In this document: positions 1-9,907 of the stretch, one piece after another | Layout: every line of letters begins with the position of its first letter | Position numbering within the stretch: position 1 is the first letter of the stretch | Assembly (NCBI RefSeq): GCF_037041345.1 | Contig: NZ_CP146287.1 | Coordinates: forward strand, 1,367,501-1,431,500 | Source: Abiotrophia defectiva ATCC 49176 | GTDB lineage: Bacteria; Bacillota; Bacilli; Lactobacillales; Aerococcaceae | Length of the DNA: 64,000 nt | Reading direction: 5' to 3' | Position numbers and translations under genes: made by a program | The notes under the pieces: model-generated | The model's input: only the letters and a program-made list of their open reading frames with translations | Database searches by the model: none | Told to the model about the DNA's origin: nothing

Positions 1-549
1 TTGAACCAAGTCAACATGGAAAAAATAACCGCGCTGACGAGCTTCTTGTGCCAATCCAGGAATGGGGTAAATGGCACCTACTTCATTGTTGACCGCCATG
101 GCTACCCAGCCACTGGTATCTTCCTGACTAGCCGCTAGAAATTGGTCAATCAGGTCTTGGTCACTGCCCCCATCTTGGGGTTGAATCCAGGAAATAACCC
201 AGCCTTCTTCCTCTAATCGCTTGAGCTCTAAATCCACTGAAGGATGTTCTACAGCCAAAGCCACCAAGTGGCGAGCTTTACCAACTGCTAGAGCACTTTG
301 AGCCTGAGACCAGATAGCCCAGTTATTGGCTTCCGTTGCCCCTGACGTGAAGTAGAGGCTAGAAGCTGAGGCTAGGTCCAAATCTTTGGCAATGGCCTCG
401 CGAGCCTGATTGAGAGCATACTTGGCAGACTTGCCCAATTGATAAGTGCTAGAGGGATTCCCATAAAGTTGGGATAAGGAGCTTGTGATCGTTTCGACAA
501 CTTCCGGACGAACAGGTGTTGTCGCTGCATAATCAAGATAAATAGCCAC
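1..549 (-). CDS. Cysteine desulfurase, NifS/IscS-like (C-terminal part off the window)
   Basis: PLP-dependent enzyme that removes sulfur from cysteine to give an enzyme persulfide for Fe-S clusters or tRNA thiolation. Only the N-terminal 183 codons are visible, beginning at a GTG (547-549) behind a strong AGGAGG-type ribosome site. The N-terminus YLDYAATTPV and the later FTSGATEANN are family motifs of the PLP fold. The PLP lysine and active-site cysteine lie beyond the edge. It is the first of three cysteine desulfurases in this window, the others being at 26506 and 34958. In many firmicutes this paralogue is followed by the tRNA 2-thiouridylase gene mnmA, which would lie outside the window. 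Function within the family is therefore inferred. Confidence 0.9.
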   Translation of the reverse strand, partial: MAIYLDYAATTPVRPEVVETITSSLSQLYGNPSSTYQLGKSAKYALNQAREAIAKDLDLASASSLYFTSGATEANNWAIWSQAQSALAVGKARHLVALAVEHPSVDLELKRLEEEGWVISWIQPQDGGSDQDLIDQFLAASQEDTSGWVAMAVNNEVGAIYPIPGLAQEARQRGYFFHVDLVQ

Positions 550-700
550 CTTGGCCTCCTCCTCTCAGACTAGACTTTCCTTCTTATTATAGCACACTCC
601 TAGCCTTTCGCCTATCCATAAGTTTAGTCAGAAGATTTGTCTCCTCAGGCCTTTTGCGGTATGATGAATAGGCAGATAATTGATTGAAAGGAGGCATCCC

Positions 701-1975
701 ATGCTTCAACCACTCGCCTATCGCATGCGCCCTCGTCAACTGGAAGATATTCTTGGCCAGGAGCACCTTGTTGGCCCTGGTAAGATTATCCAGCGCATGG
801 TGCAAGCCAAGCGCCTGACTTCCATGATTCTCTACGGACCGCCCGGTATCGGCAAAACTTCCATTGCCAGCGCTATTGCAGGTTCGACTCGTTATGCCTT
901 CCGAACCCTGAATGCGGCCACCGATGGTAAGAAAGAACTGGAACAAGTAGTAGAAGAAGCCAAATTTTCTGGCACCCTTATCTTACTCTTGGACGAAATT
1001 CACCGATTAAACACCACCAAACAGGATTTCCTACTACCACATCTGGAGAGTGGTCGGATTATTCTGATTGGGGCGACTACCGAGAACCCCTATATCGCCA
1101 TCAACCCCGCCATTAGAAGTCGGGTGCAAATTTTTGAACTCAAGCCCCTCAGTCCTGAGCAGGTTTGCCTTGGTTTGACTCGGGCCTTAGCCGATCAAGA
1201 ACGTGGGCTCGGTAAGTACCCCGTACAAGTCCAGGATGGCGTTCTGGAACATTTTGCCCAAGTTTCGGGCGGTGATATTCGGACCAGCCTTAACGCCTTA
1301 GAGCTGGCAGTCCTCTCAACTGAACCGGACCAAAATGGGCAAATTATCATCGACATGGCAGTGGCCAGTGATTGCTTGCGACGTCGCCGCCTTCAACACG
1401 ACAAGAATGGTGACGCCCACTACGACGTCATCTCCGCCCTACAAAAATCCATCCGCGGCAGTGATGTCGACGCTGCCCTTTATTACCTAGCCATATTACT
1501 GACTGCCGGTGAGCTGACGGTTGCCTGCCGTCGCCTGCTAGTGATTGCCTATGAGGATATTGGTCTAGGCCACCCAGCTGCCACACAAAGAACGGTTGCG
1601 GCCATTCAAGCCGCTGAAAAGCTAGGTCTGCCAGAAGCCAGTATTCCCTTAGGTTTTGCAGTCATCGACCTAGCCTTGAGTCCAAAATCCAATACTAGCT
1701 ATCGTGCTATCAAGTCTGCTATGGCTGCGATTGACCAAGGACAAGTCGCCCCTGTCCCAGACCATTTGCGGGACAGCCACTATCAAGGCGCTGACAAGTT
1801 GGGCCGAGGACTTGACTACCGCTACCCCCACGATTATCCAGGTCATATCGTAGCTCAAGAATATTTGCCTAAGGAGTTAGCTCATCACCAGTTCTTCCAA
1901 GCAGACCCTAGCGGTAAGTATGAAGAAGCCTTAGCTCACTACTACCAAAAAGTTAAAGAAATCCTCAAAAAATAA
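701..1975 (+). CDS. rarA: Replication-associated recombination protein A (AAA+ ATPase RarA/MgsA)
   Basis: AAA+ ATPase of the clamp-loader superfamily that acts at stalled replication forks and single-strand gaps. Walker A GPPGIGKT lies at residues 46-53 and Walker B LLLDEIH at about 95-101, followed by a C-terminal oligomerisation region. The length of 424 aa is normal for the family. I chose the ATG at 701 because AAAGGAGG sits just upstream at 688-694; the TTG at 680 would put that ribosome site inside the gene. It stands alone on the plus strand, divergent from the cysteine desulfurase, and is followed by a 6S RNA-like gene, a neighbourhood seen in other lactic acid bacteria. Confidence 0.95.
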   Translation: MLQPLAYRMRPRQLEDILGQEHLVGPGKIIQRMVQAKRLTSMILYGPPGIGKTSIASAIAGSTRYAFRTLNAATDGKKELEQVVEEAKFSGTLILLLDEIHRLNTTKQDFLLPHLESGRIILIGATTENPYIAINPAIRSRVQIFELKPLSPEQVCLGLTRALADQERGLGKYPVQVQDGVLEHFAQVSGGDIRTSLNALELAVLSTEPDQNGQIIIDMAVASDCLRRRRLQHDKNGDAHYDVISALQKSIRGSDVDAALYYLAILLTAGELTVACRRLLVIAYEDIGLGHPAATQRTVAAIQAAEKLGLPEASIPLGFAVIDLALSPKSNTSYRAIKSAMAAIDQGQVAPVPDHLRDSHYQGADKLGRGLDYRYPHDYPGHIVAQEYLPKELAHHQFFQADPSGKYEEALAHYYQKVKEILKK

Positions 1976-1985
1976 GAGCGCTTAC

Positions 1986-2013
1986 TTGCAAATTTAGCAA
2001 GTCGTGCTATAAT
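1986..2013 (+). promoter_or_regulatory. Promoter of the 6S RNA gene
   Basis: A -35 box TTGCAA at 1986-1991 and a perfect -10 box TATAAT at 2008-2013 are separated by 16 nt. Transcription would start near 2020, just past the rarA stop. No open reading frame follows, which fits a stable RNA. Confidence 0.7.
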
Positions 2014-2019
2014 AAAAGT

Positions 2020-2241
2020 ATAGAAAATCTGTGGTGTACGTGACATATACACTGTGTTGACCGAACATTTTTCTTTAGATATAGGGAACCAACTCGGCTG
2101 ACTTATGACAGGCCTTTTCACTTGGTAGTCAGCGGTTAGGCGTTAGGTGCCCACCTGCTTAGATTGCGGGTTCAAAACATCTATATGACCAAACGGCACT
2201 AACGGATTTGGGTAGGAACTAGGGTTCCTGCCCTCTTTTTT
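2020..2241 (+). ncRNA. ssrS: Probable 6S RNA
   Basis: A roughly 220-nt non-coding stretch with its own strong promoter and a terminator (stem GGGTAGGAAC / GTTCCTGCCC at 2210-2233, then a T run). 6S RNA binds the housekeeping RNA polymerase holoenzyme and dampens transcription in stationary phase. The call rests on size, promoter and terminator arrangement, and position directly after rarA, a recurrent location for 6S RNA in Lactobacillales. I could only trace the structure roughly, with complementary A/T-rich arms around 2071-2082 and 2180-2187. A different structured RNA is possible. Confidence 0.62.
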
Positions 2242-2249
2242 ATATAGAA

Positions 2250-2278
2250 AAAGAGCTTGGGGCTTGCCCAAGCTCTTT
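2250..2278. terminator. Bidirectional terminator between 6S RNA and brnQ
   Basis: A perfect 12-bp stem AAAGAGCTTGGG / CCCAAGCTCTTT with a 5-nt loop. On the minus strand it is followed by TTTTTC, so it mainly ends brnQ transcripts, and it also backs up the 6S terminator. Confidence 0.85.
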
Positions 2279-2289
2279 CACTTATTTTT

Positions 2290-3627
2290 TTATGATACTT
2301 TCCGTCTCACTTGCCAGTGTGCAATAGCCAAACCCAAGAAGCTAGGTACAATCCAACCTAGACTCTGGCCACTCAGGGGCAAATAAGTAGCGAATGTGGA
2401 AGCTAATGCTTTCAGTGGTAGTACCCAAGCTAGCTCTGGCATGGCTTGAATGCCATCGATTAGCGCCACTATCCCTGTCAGTGCCATAGCCCATTGGTAG
2501 TAAAGGCTGTCGATTGCCCGACCTCGGCACAGTAAGGTGACCATGACTAGGACAATCGCCAGAGGATAGAGAAACATGAGCACCGGAACGGCCCAAGCAA
2601 TAATCTGAGTCAAACCGGCATTAGCGATAAGAGTAGCCAAGAGGCTAACCGCTAGTAAGTAATGCTTGTAATCCAGACTAGGGAATAGGTCCACCATTGC
2701 CTCCGAAAAAGCGGTCAGAAGCCCTACCCCTGTCTTAAGGCAGGCCAGAATAACAATTAAGGCCAAGAGGATACTACCTGCTGAACCGAGATAGTGATTA
2801 GCAATCTGAGCTAGTGCAATCCCACCATTAGCACTCAAGGAGAAGTGCCCCAAGGAAGTCGCCCCAGCATAGGCCAAGAGCCCATAAATTAGGCCCATTA
2901 AGAGGATACTAATGGCTCCGGATTTGACCATGCCGCTAGCCAGTTCGCCCGGCTCCTGAATCCCTAAACGATTCATAGCTTGAATCATGACAATCCCAAA
3001 AGCCAAGGCCGCTAGCACATCCAGGGTCTGATACCCCTCCAGAAAGCCTGTCGCCATTGCTTGTTGAGCATAGCGCCCCTGGGCCATCATTTGCCCAGCT
3101 TGCCCCATTGGATTGAGGACTGTCAGAGTCAAGAGTAGCCCTAAAACCAGTAAAAAGGCAGGGTTAAGAATTTTGCCAATATAATCTAGAATCTTACCTG
3201 GATTCAAGGATAGAAAGCCCGCTACCAGGAAGAAGATGAGGGAATAAATTAGAAGACCCTGTCCCTGGTGACTCGACTCGATAAAGGGGGCTACCCCAAT
3301 AGTATAAGATGTACTTGCCAAGCGTGGCACCGCAAATAAAGGACCAATTACCAGATAGAGCAGGACCGTAAAAATCACACTGAACTTTTTACCGACACGA
3401 CTGGCTAGCTCGGTTACACTCTTACTCTTAGACATCCCCATAGCGAGAATGGTCAGGAAAGGCAAGCCGATGGCTGAAATCAAGAGTCCGACCACAGCTG
3501 GCCCTACCTGAGCCCCACTTTCTTGTCCTAGGTGAACTGGGAAAATAAGGTTCCCTGCCCCAAATAACATACCGAAAAGCATGGAACCCAAATATAGGGC
3601 GTCTTTAGACTGAAGCTTTTTGCTCAT
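2290..3627 (-). CDS. brnQ: Branched-chain amino acid:cation symporter, LIVCS family
   Basis: Membrane carrier importing leucine, isoleucine and valine with a cation. At 445 aa with about twelve hydrophobic segments it has normal family size. The N-terminal sequence SMLFGMLFGAGNLIFPVHLG is the hallmark of the LIVCS family. The ATG at 3625-3627 has GGAG 8 nt upstream. It is a single gene between two terminators, following ileS on the same strand. Pairing an isoleucine tRNA synthetase with an isoleucine carrier is sensible, but the ileS T-box probably does not control it because a weak terminator lies between them. Confidence 0.93.
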   Translation of the reverse strand: MSKKLQSKDALYLGSMLFGMLFGAGNLIFPVHLGQESGAQVGPAVVGLLISAIGLPFLTILAMGMSKSKSVTELASRVGKKFSVIFTVLLYLVIGPLFAVPRLASTSYTIGVAPFIESSHQGQGLLIYSLIFFLVAGFLSLNPGKILDYIGKILNPAFLLVLGLLLTLTVLNPMGQAGQMMAQGRYAQQAMATGFLEGYQTLDVLAALAFGIVMIQAMNRLGIQEPGELASGMVKSGAISILLMGLIYGLLAYAGATSLGHFSLSANGGIALAQIANHYLGSAGSILLALIVILACLKTGVGLLTAFSEAMVDLFPSLDYKHYLLAVSLLATLIANAGLTQIIAWAVPVLMFLYPLAIVLVMVTLLCRGRAIDSLYYQWAMALTGIVALIDGIQAMPELAWVLPLKALASTFATYLPLSGQSLGWIVPSFLGLAIAHWQVRRKVS

Positions 3628-3645
3628 TTATCATACTCCATTTCA

Positions 3646-3676
3646 AGCAAAAGCAACATCCGAAAGGAATGTTGCT
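3646..3676 (-). terminator. Weak terminator after ileS
   Basis: Stem GCAACAT / ATGTTGC (3653-3659 with 3669-3675) with a short loop. On the minus strand it is followed by an interrupted T tract, TTTTGCTT. Some read-through into brnQ is possible. Confidence 0.55.
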
Positions 3677-3692
3677 CTTACTTACTATTTTA

Positions 3693-6476
3693 TTATTCTG
3701 CTTCAAAGTAAGCAGGGTAATGCGTTTTGACAATCTGGTGGCAACGATGACAAAGGGTTGGGGCCTCCGCAATCGTTCCCACTTCCGGACGGACTGCCCG
3801 GCATCGTTCGCAGACATGCCCTTGAGCGCGGCTAACAGAAACTGCATAATCGTCTAAGACTAAGGCATGATCTGGTGCCGGCGTGGTCACTAAGTCTAGA
3901 TGAGAGACAATGAGTAATTGATCTAAATCTTGACTCAAGGCCTTTAAGGCATTGGCTTGTTCTTCATTGACATAGAGGGTCACAGCTGCTTCAAAAGATT
4001 TCTTGATTGGGTCTTGTTCAGCATTTTTCGCTTCCTCTAAGGCTTTTTGAACCCCTTGTTGGACATGGAAGAAGAGTTTCCATTGATCCACCAGGGCTTG
4101 ATAAGCGGTCCCATCGACTGCTTGTGGGAACTCTGCCAACTGAACATAGCCTTCAACCCCTGGCAATTCCTTCCAGGCTTCTTCCATGGTATGCAAGAGG
4201 ACTGGCGTTAAGAGTGGCAAGAGGTCACGCAAGATACCGTAGATGACGGTTTGCATTTGACGACGAGGTAAGCTATCGGGTGCTTCGATATAGAGGACGT
4301 CCTTAGCAAAGTCCAGATAGAAGGCAGACAAGTCAACTGTCATGAAGTTGATGACCTTCTTATAGATGCTAGCAAATTCAAACTTATCGTAGGCACTTAA
4401 AAGGTCGTTAACAACGAGCTTAAACTTAGCCGTCATGTATTGATCAACTGGACGTAAGTCTTCAAAAGCTACAGTATCCTTGCTTGGGTCAAAGTCTGAC
4501 ACATGGCTTAACATAAAGCGGATGGTATTCCGAATTTTACGGTAAGCCTCAGCAATTTGCTTGAGGATGTCCTTAGAAATCCGCACATCTGATTCTGAGT
4601 CCACACTGAGAACCCATAGACGGATAATGTCAGCCCCAAGTTCATTCATGACTTCTTCCGGCACAATAACGTTACCTAATGACTTACTCATCTTGTTACC
4701 TTTACCGTCTAAGACGAAGCCTTGAGACAGCACCGCCTTATAGGGTGGCACACCCTTAGCCGCAACAGAAGTGGTAAAGCTTGAGTTGAACCAACCACGG
4801 TATTGGTCAGACCCTTCCAAGTAGAGGTCTGCTGGGAAAGTCAGATAATCTCTGGCTTCTAAAACTCCTGCATAAGAGGTCCCAGAGTCGAACCATACGT
4901 CCATGATGTCAGTTTCCTTGGTGAATTTACCATTTGGGCTGCCAGGATGCGTGAAGCCTTCAGGCAAGAGATCCTTAGAATCACGTTCAAACCAGACATT
5001 AGAACCGTGTGTTTCAAATAAAGTTGCCACATGCTCAATGGTTTCAGCTGTTAGGATCGCTTCCCCATTTTCAGCATAGAAGATAGGAAGTGGTACACCC
5101 CATGCCCGTTGACGAGAGATGACCCAGTCACCTCGGTCACGAATCATGTTGTAGATACGTGGCTGGCCTGATGGGTGGTACCATTTAACTTGTGTTTCAA
5201 TTGCTTCAAGCAATTCTTCACGGAATTTATCAATAGAAGCAAACCACTGTGGTGTCGCCCGATAAATAACAGGTTTTTTAGTCCGCCAGTCATGCGGGTA
5301 GCTGTGGACAAATTCAGAGTAAGACAGCAGGGCACCCTTTTCCTTGAGTAATTCCACTACTAGTTTGTTGCCTTTTGCATAGAAGATACCTTCAAGGCCA
5401 GGGGCTTCATGAGTATAGTGACCTTGGTTATCCAGTGGGGACAGAATATCTAAACCATAGGCTTTACCAATATGGTAGTCGTCTTCCCCGTGACCAGGAG
5501 CGGTATGTACCAAACCAGTCCCTGCATCTAGGGTTACGTGATCTCCCACCATGAGTAGGGACTCCCGTTCATAGAAAGGATGCCAAGCAGTGAGTCGGTC
5601 AAAGTCCTTCCCTTGATAGTGAGCCTCTACTTGGTAATCCTCCCAGTTGAGGGTTTGAGCTAAGGACTCCAGCAAGTCTTGGGCTACGATGAAATGACGG
5701 TCTCCCACTTTGACTTGAACATAGCTAGCCACAGGACTCACTGAAATCCCTAAGTTAGCTGGTAAAGTCCAAGGCGTGGTGGTCCAGATTACGAACTCAG
5801 CTTTTTCTGGTACGATGCCTTTGCCGTCTTTGACCTTGAAAGCCACATAGATAGAAGGAGAGGTTACATCTGCATACTCCACTTCGGCTTCTGCTAAGGA
5901 CGATTCACTCGATGGTGACCAATAGATTGGCTTCAGGCCTTTGTAGATGTAGCCTTTTGCCGCCATTTGGCCGAAAATGCGAATTTGTGCCGCTTCGTAT
6001 TCAGGAGCTAGAGTCAAGTAAGGATTATTCCACTCACCTGTCACACCTAAGCGTTTGAAATCAGCTTTTTGGCCTTCTACTTGGCGTAGGGCATATTCTT
6101 GACAGAGTTTACGGAATTCGACCACAGACATGGACTTGCGGTCAACCCCTTCTTGCTTAGTCAGGGCAGATTCGATTGGCAGACCATGTGTGTCCCAACC
6201 TGGTACATAAGGCGACCGGAAGCCAGACATGGATTTAGAGCGAATGATGATATCCTTACTAATCTTGTTGAGGGCGTGACCCATGTGGATTTTACCGTTT
6301 GCATAGGGAGGCCCATCGTGGAGGACATAGGTTGGCTTATCAGCATTCTTAGCTTGGATTTGTTGATAGATATTCGCATCTTCCCACTCTTTTTGTAGGA
6401 CGACTTCTTTAGTTGGTAAATTTGCCCGCATGGCGAAATCGGTTTGACCAAGGTTGAGGGTCTCTTTTAGTTTCAT
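3693..6476 (-). CDS. ileS: Isoleucyl-tRNA synthetase
   Basis: Class I aminoacyl-tRNA synthetase charging tRNA-Ile and editing misactivated valine. At 927 aa it has bacterial length. The HIGH-type motif HMGH is at residues 64-67, KMSKS is in the C-terminal half of the catalytic core, and the C-terminus has a zinc knuckle with two CxxC pairs (CERC and CHRC). The long zinc-containing C-terminus marks the normal, mupirocin-sensitive type rather than the resistant MupA type. The ATG at 6474-6476 lies behind AAAGGAAT. It follows divIVA, the usual end of the firmicute dcw region, and is preceded by a T-box leader. Confidence 0.97.
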   Translation of the reverse strand: MKLKETLNLGQTDFAMRANLPTKEVVLQKEWEDANIYQQIQAKNADKPTYVLHDGPPYANGKIHMGHALNKISKDIIIRSKSMSGFRSPYVPGWDTHGLPIESALTKQEGVDRKSMSVVEFRKLCQEYALRQVEGQKADFKRLGVTGEWNNPYLTLAPEYEAAQIRIFGQMAAKGYIYKGLKPIYWSPSSESSLAEAEVEYADVTSPSIYVAFKVKDGKGIVPEKAEFVIWTTTPWTLPANLGISVSPVASYVQVKVGDRHFIVAQDLLESLAQTLNWEDYQVEAHYQGKDFDRLTAWHPFYERESLLMVGDHVTLDAGTGLVHTAPGHGEDDYHIGKAYGLDILSPLDNQGHYTHEAPGLEGIFYAKGNKLVVELLKEKGALLSYSEFVHSYPHDWRTKKPVIYRATPQWFASIDKFREELLEAIETQVKWYHPSGQPRIYNMIRDRGDWVISRQRAWGVPLPIFYAENGEAILTAETIEHVATLFETHGSNVWFERDSKDLLPEGFTHPGSPNGKFTKETDIMDVWFDSGTSYAGVLEARDYLTFPADLYLEGSDQYRGWFNSSFTTSVAAKGVPPYKAVLSQGFVLDGKGNKMSKSLGNVIVPEEVMNELGADIIRLWVLSVDSESDVRISKDILKQIAEAYRKIRNTIRFMLSHVSDFDPSKDTVAFEDLRPVDQYMTAKFKLVVNDLLSAYDKFEFASIYKKVINFMTVDLSAFYLDFAKDVLYIEAPDSLPRRQMQTVIYGILRDLLPLLTPVLLHTMEEAWKELPGVEGYVQLAEFPQAVDGTAYQALVDQWKLFFHVQQGVQKALEEAKNAEQDPIKKSFEAAVTLYVNEEQANALKALSQDLDQLLIVSHLDLVTTPAPDHALVLDDYAVSVSRAQGHVCERCRAVRPEVGTIAEAPTLCHRCHQIVKTHYPAYFEAE

Positions 6477-6521
6477 ATTGACAATATTCCTTTCTTGACA
6501 GTATTAACTACAAAAAAATAT

Positions 6522-6732
6522 AAAAAGACGCCCCGGAACGGGACGTCGCAACGTGGTACCACCCAATTTTATTTGTAGTCATACAAATTCTCTTACATGA
6601 TAACGCTCTTTAAGCGGCACCGGCTACTTAAGTTCACCGAGCATTATAGGTAAGCTGATCATCTACCCTATAGGGAACTCTAGGCTTGCACCCTTCCTAG
6701 ATCGCTGGGGATGTATAGAGGTGATGGTGGTC
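6522..6732 (-). promoter_or_regulatory. T-box riboswitch controlling ileS
   Basis: The leader between divIVA and ileS contains the diagnostic T-box sequence GGGTGGTACCACG (6552-6564, minus strand). Upstream lies a long stem-loop region with a plausible specifier ATC followed by A near 6658-6663. Downstream is a strong terminator hairpin GACGTCCCG / GGGGCGTC plus T run at 6522-6547. Uncharged tRNA-Ile would pair with the specifier and the T-box and favour the antiterminator, so ileS is expressed when isoleucine charging falls. A weak promoter with -10 TATACA at about 6712-6717 may start this RNA inside the divIVA end. Confidence 0.92.
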
Positions 6733-7419
6733 TTACATCATTTCTGGTAATTCAATTTTAATGGTTTGGCCCAGGATACTTTCAACAGAAGCTTGGTCAT
6801 CCTTATCAGGTGTTACCTTAGCTTCTAAGTTTCCTTGAGTTTCATGGACAAATTCTTCAACATCTGAAGTGACTTGGGTCTCTACCTCTTGCTCTAAGGC
6901 AGCCACACGCTCAGAACTACGTTCTTCAGCCTGGCTATCTTCAGTAGCAGGTGTTGCAAAAGCAATCTCCTGTTCAAAAGTTTGAGACTTAATTAAATCC
7001 AATTGCTGAGTCAACATGCGTTGCATTTCGAACTGAAGGTTGCGTCCATTATGACGTAAGAGTTCCACTTCATTAGCCAAGTGGTTGACGGTATCATGTG
7101 CATTAGCGATGATACGATCAGACTCACGTTCTGCCTCATAAATAATGAGTTCTGCTTCCTTGCGCGCATTTTGTTTGAGGCGTTCAGCTGCTTCGTTAGC
7201 AATCAAGATTGAGCTATTCAAGGATTCTTGTAATTTCTCGAAATTCTTGATTTTCTCTTCAGCTTCCGCCAACTTACGTTTAAGGCCGGCCACTTGGTCT
7301 AAAGACCGTTCATAGTCAACAACCACTTCATCTAGAAATTCATTGACTTCTTCTTTCGCATAGCCTCTAAATTCGCGATTAAATTCTTTGGTTAAAATAT
7401 CGTTTGGTGTAATTGGCAT
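6733..7419 (-). CDS. divIVA: Cell division initiation protein DivIVA
   Basis: Coiled-coil scaffold that binds negatively curved membrane at septa and poles. Starting at the ATG at 7417-7419 it has 228 aa. The conserved lipid-binding N-terminus ITPNDILTKEFNREFRGY is intact, including the arginine near the membrane-contacting loop. A long coiled coil runs from about 30 to 160, followed by an acidic tail. I chose this start because AAAGGAG is 8 nt upstream; a GTG three codons earlier is too close to the ribosome site. It is the last gene of the division cluster before the ileS T-box. Confidence 0.95.
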   Translation of the reverse strand: MPITPNDILTKEFNREFRGYAKEEVNEFLDEVVVDYERSLDQVAGLKRKLAEAEEKIKNFEKLQESLNSSILIANEAAERLKQNARKEAELIIYEAERESDRIIANAHDTVNHLANEVELLRHNGRNLQFEMQRMLTQQLDLIKSQTFEQEIAFATPATEDSQAEERSSERVAALEQEVETQVTSDVEEFVHETQGNLEAKVTPDKDDQASVESILGQTIKIELPEMM

Positions 7420-7450
7420 GTCACACACTCCTTTGCTCTTGCTTTCTTCC

Positions 7451-8233
7451 TTAGACGACTAGAACCTTAACCTTAAGACGAATATTGTCCTTGCGGGTTA
7501 GCCCTTCCTCGGCATCGATTTGAAAACGCCCAAACTTCCTAAGCGAGACAAAGTCGCCTGCCTCTAGCTCAAAATCTGGTCGATTAATTTCTAAATAATT
7601 GACCTTGACCAAGCCCCCTAAGACGGCTTCTTTTGCACGCTGTCTAGAAAAATTATAGACTTTACTCAGCATAGTGTCAAGCCTTAATGACGTGGTAATA
7701 ACCGTCTGGTCTTCCCAGAGGACTTGTGGCGACAGAACCTGATCAGGCTCGATATATTCAAGCCTTACCCCGACATTTCCCATTTTAGTCACATTTTGAC
7801 AAACATAAGGCGCAATCTTGGCATCCACTAGTACCTGCCAGTCCTGTCCATCGGTAATGATGTCCCCGATTCGGTTGCGTTCTAAGCCAGCCCCCAGGAG
7901 GGAACCTAGGATAGAACCATGTCGAATATTAGCAAATTTCTGCGGAAAGTGAATCTTCAAGGCTTGAATCTGGAAGTCGCTAGTTTCTAAATCATAATAC
8001 TGAGGATAAAAAACCAGTCTTTGACGTTCAGCGCCTGGCAAACCGCCTTGGCAGGCTAATTGAACTTCATCTTGTCCATTAGCCAGTTGCTGGGCAATCA
8101 GGGCTTCGCGCGGAGTCACAAAGTAACTAGTTACCGGGCAATAGCGACTAGCCGCATAGGCCATCTGTTCTAGTACATAGTCAATAAAGGCCTGCTCCTC
8201 TTTACGATAATGTTGATATATACCCTCTTTCAT
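7451..8233 (-). CDS. ylmH: YlmH, S4-domain RNA-binding protein
   Basis: YlmH proteins bind ribosomal RNA through a C-terminal S4 domain. In Bacillus a ylmH homologue helps rescue stalled ribosomal complexes, and in streptococci ylmH mutants have shape defects (established). The protein has 260 aa from the ATG at 8231-8233. The S4 segment with LDTMLSKVYNFSRQRAKEAV starts near residue 190. GGAG lies 9 nt upstream. A TTG-started version adds five residues but would absorb the ribosome site. It lies 4 bp after ylmG and upstream of divIVA in the conserved order. Confidence 0.9.
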   Translation of the reverse strand: MKEGIYQHYRKEEQAFIDYVLEQMAYAASRYCPVTSYFVTPREALIAQQLANGQDEVQLACQGGLPGAERQRLVFYPQYYDLETSDFQIQALKIHFPQKFANIRHGSILGSLLGAGLERNRIGDIITDGQDWQVLVDAKIAPYVCQNVTKMGNVGVRLEYIEPDQVLSPQVLWEDQTVITTSLRLDTMLSKVYNFSRQRAKEAVLGGLVKVNYLEINRPDFELEAGDFVSLRKFGRFQIDAEEGLTRKDNIRLKVKVLVV

Positions 8234-8237
8234 GGGA

Positions 8238-8492
8238 CTACACTCCAACTAACAATCGCATAAGGAAATTTTGAACCAGGTAGAGAACCATCAGCGCCGC
8301 CATAACTGAAAAGCTCAAGCCCCCTACTGGCGGGATAAAGCGATCAAAAAGCTCAACATAAGGCTCGACTAGGCTACCTACCCAACGTCCTAAGTCACTG
8401 TAACGGGCATCAGGAAACCAAGACATGATGGCCCAAATAATAATGAGGGTCTCGTAAGTAGTAAAGGCCCAAGAAATAAATTGTATCAGCAT
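8238..8492 (-). CDS. ylmG: YggT family membrane protein YlmG
   Basis: Small membrane protein of 84 aa with two hydrophobic segments (residues about 5-25 and 60-80), the YggT/YlmG pattern. The family is linked to septum placement and, in chloroplasts, nucleoid distribution; its molecular role is unclear. The ATG at 8490-8492 has GAGG 10 nt upstream. In most Bacilli ylmE and sepF precede it; here ftsZ is the next gene upstream, only 112 bp away. Confidence 0.9.
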   Translation of the reverse strand: MLIQFISWAFTTYETLIIIWAIMSWFPDARYSDLGRWVGSLVEPYVELFDRFIPPVGGLSFSVMAALMVLYLVQNFLMRLLVGV

Positions 8493-8534
8493 AATAGCTC
8501 TACCTCTTCGCTCATTTTTTCTTCCATAACAGTT

Positions 8535-8580
8535 ATGGGCACGCTGGCTAGCTGCTAGAAGCGTAGCCTTACGTGCCCAT
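8535..8580 (-). other. Long hairpin between ftsZ and ylmG
   Basis: Outer arms ATGGGCACG / CGTGCCCAT (8535-8543 with 8572-8580) and an inner stem GGCTA / TAGCC make a 46-nt stem-loop. No T run follows, so it is not a classical terminator. It could act as an RNA stabiliser or processing site that sets the ftsZ to ylmGH-divIVA ratio. That role is inference. Confidence 0.55.
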
Positions 8581-8604
8581 GATGCTTGCGACTAGTTACT
8601 TAGC

Positions 8605-9888
8605 TTAGCCACGGTGGCGTTTGCGGAAGAAAGGTGGTGTATCAAGTTCGTTATCTTCCGTTGTATCAACTTGACGGTTACGGCCAACGTCACTTGAACG
8701 TTGGAAAGTCCGCTGTGGCATCTCATGAGCAGATTCACGAGTGTTTTGTTCACGACGGATATCCCAGTCACTGAATAAGTCACGTTCGCTCTCGCGACCG
8801 CGTGGTACCAATTCGATGTCGTTACTTGCAGACACCGCTGGTTGGCTTGATTCAGGCGCATTGCTTGCAGGCGCTGCATTGTAATTGTTGCGCGCTGGGC
8901 GTTGAGCCATCTTGCTAGGTGCATTCTTCTCAGTATCAATCCCAGTTGCGATAACAGTAACCACTACCTCATCGCCAAGATTTTCATTGATAGATGTACC
9001 GAAGATGATGTTAACATCGCTAGTTGAAGCGTTGGCCACGATTTCGCTAGCATCTTGAGCTTCAAAGAGGGTTAAGTCAGAACCACCGGTAATGTTCAAG
9101 AGGATTTGTTCTGCCCCATCGATTGAAACTTCCAAGAGTGGAGAAGAAATAGCCTTCTTAGTTGCCTCAGCTGTACGGTTTTCACCAGAAGCAACCCCAA
9201 TCCCCATGAGAGCAGTCCCTTGATCTTTCATGACTGTCTTCACGTCAGCGAAGTCCAGGTTTACGTAACCTGGCGCAGTAATCAAGTCAGAAATCCCTTG
9301 TACCCCTTGACGTAAAACGTTATCCGCTTCAGAGAAAGCTTCTAACATTGGTGTCTTGCGGTCAACAATTTCTAAGAGACGGTTGTTAGAGATGGTCACC
9401 AAGGTGTCCACGTTTTCCTTCAAGTTCTTAAGACCCTCAGCGGCGTAACGACCACGTTTAGGACCTTCAAAGGTGAAAGGACGTGTCACAACACCCACTG
9501 TTAAGGCGCCTAATTCTTTAGCAATGCGCGCTACGATTGGGGCAGCACCCGTACCGGTCCCCCCACCCATACCAGCTGTTACGAAGACTAAGTCTGCGCC
9601 TTCAAGTACTGTACGGATTTGTTCTTCGCTTTCTTCAGCAGCCTTAAGACCGACTTCAGGAACAGAACCTGCCCCCAAGCCCTTGGTTACCTTAGGGCCT
9701 AATTGAATCTTAGTTTCTGCTTGTGAGCCTTTGAGAGCCTGAGTATCCGTATTGGCTACGATGAACTCTACCCCTTGGACGCCTTCTGCGATCATACGGT
9801 TAACGGCATTACCGCCGGCCCCGCCGACCCCGATGACTTTGATAACGGCGCCGTCACGGCCGTTAATTGAATCAAATGCTAATTCCAT
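8605..9888 (-). CDS. ftsZ: Cell division protein FtsZ
   Basis: Tubulin-like GTPase that forms the Z-ring. It has 427 aa with the tubulin signature GGGTGTGA at residues 108-115 and NTDTQAL near 46-52. The GTPase domain is followed by a Gln/Arg-rich linker and a C-terminal peptide ending in [10 protein letters not shown], the site for FtsA, EzrA and similar partners. The ATG at 9886-9888 has AGGAGG 8 nt upstream; the longer reading frame from 9957 overlaps the ftsA end and is not supported. It is cotranscribed with ftsA 19 bp upstream. Confidence 0.97.
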   Translation of the reverse strand: MELAFDSINGRDGAVIKVIGVGGAGGNAVNRMIAEGVQGVEFIVANTDTQALKGSQAETKIQLGPKVTKGLGAGSVPEVGLKAAEESEEQIRTVLEGADLVFVTAGMGGGTGTGAAPIVARIAKELGALTVGVVTRPFTFEGPKRGRYAAEGLKNLKENVDTLVTISNNRLLEIVDRKTPMLEAFSEADNVLRQGVQGISDLITAPGYVNLDFADVKTVMKDQGTALMGIGVASGENRTAEATKKAISSPLLEVSIDGAEQILLNITGGSDLTLFEAQDASEIVANASTSDVNIIFGTSINENLGDEVVVTVIATGIDTEKNAPSKMAQRPARNNYNAAPASNAPESSQPAVSASNDIELVPRGRESERDLFSDWDIRREQNTRESAHEMPQRTFQRSSDVGRNRQVDTTEDNELDTPPFFRKRHRG

Positions 9889-9907
9889 AAATCGTTCCTC
9901 CTGAATC

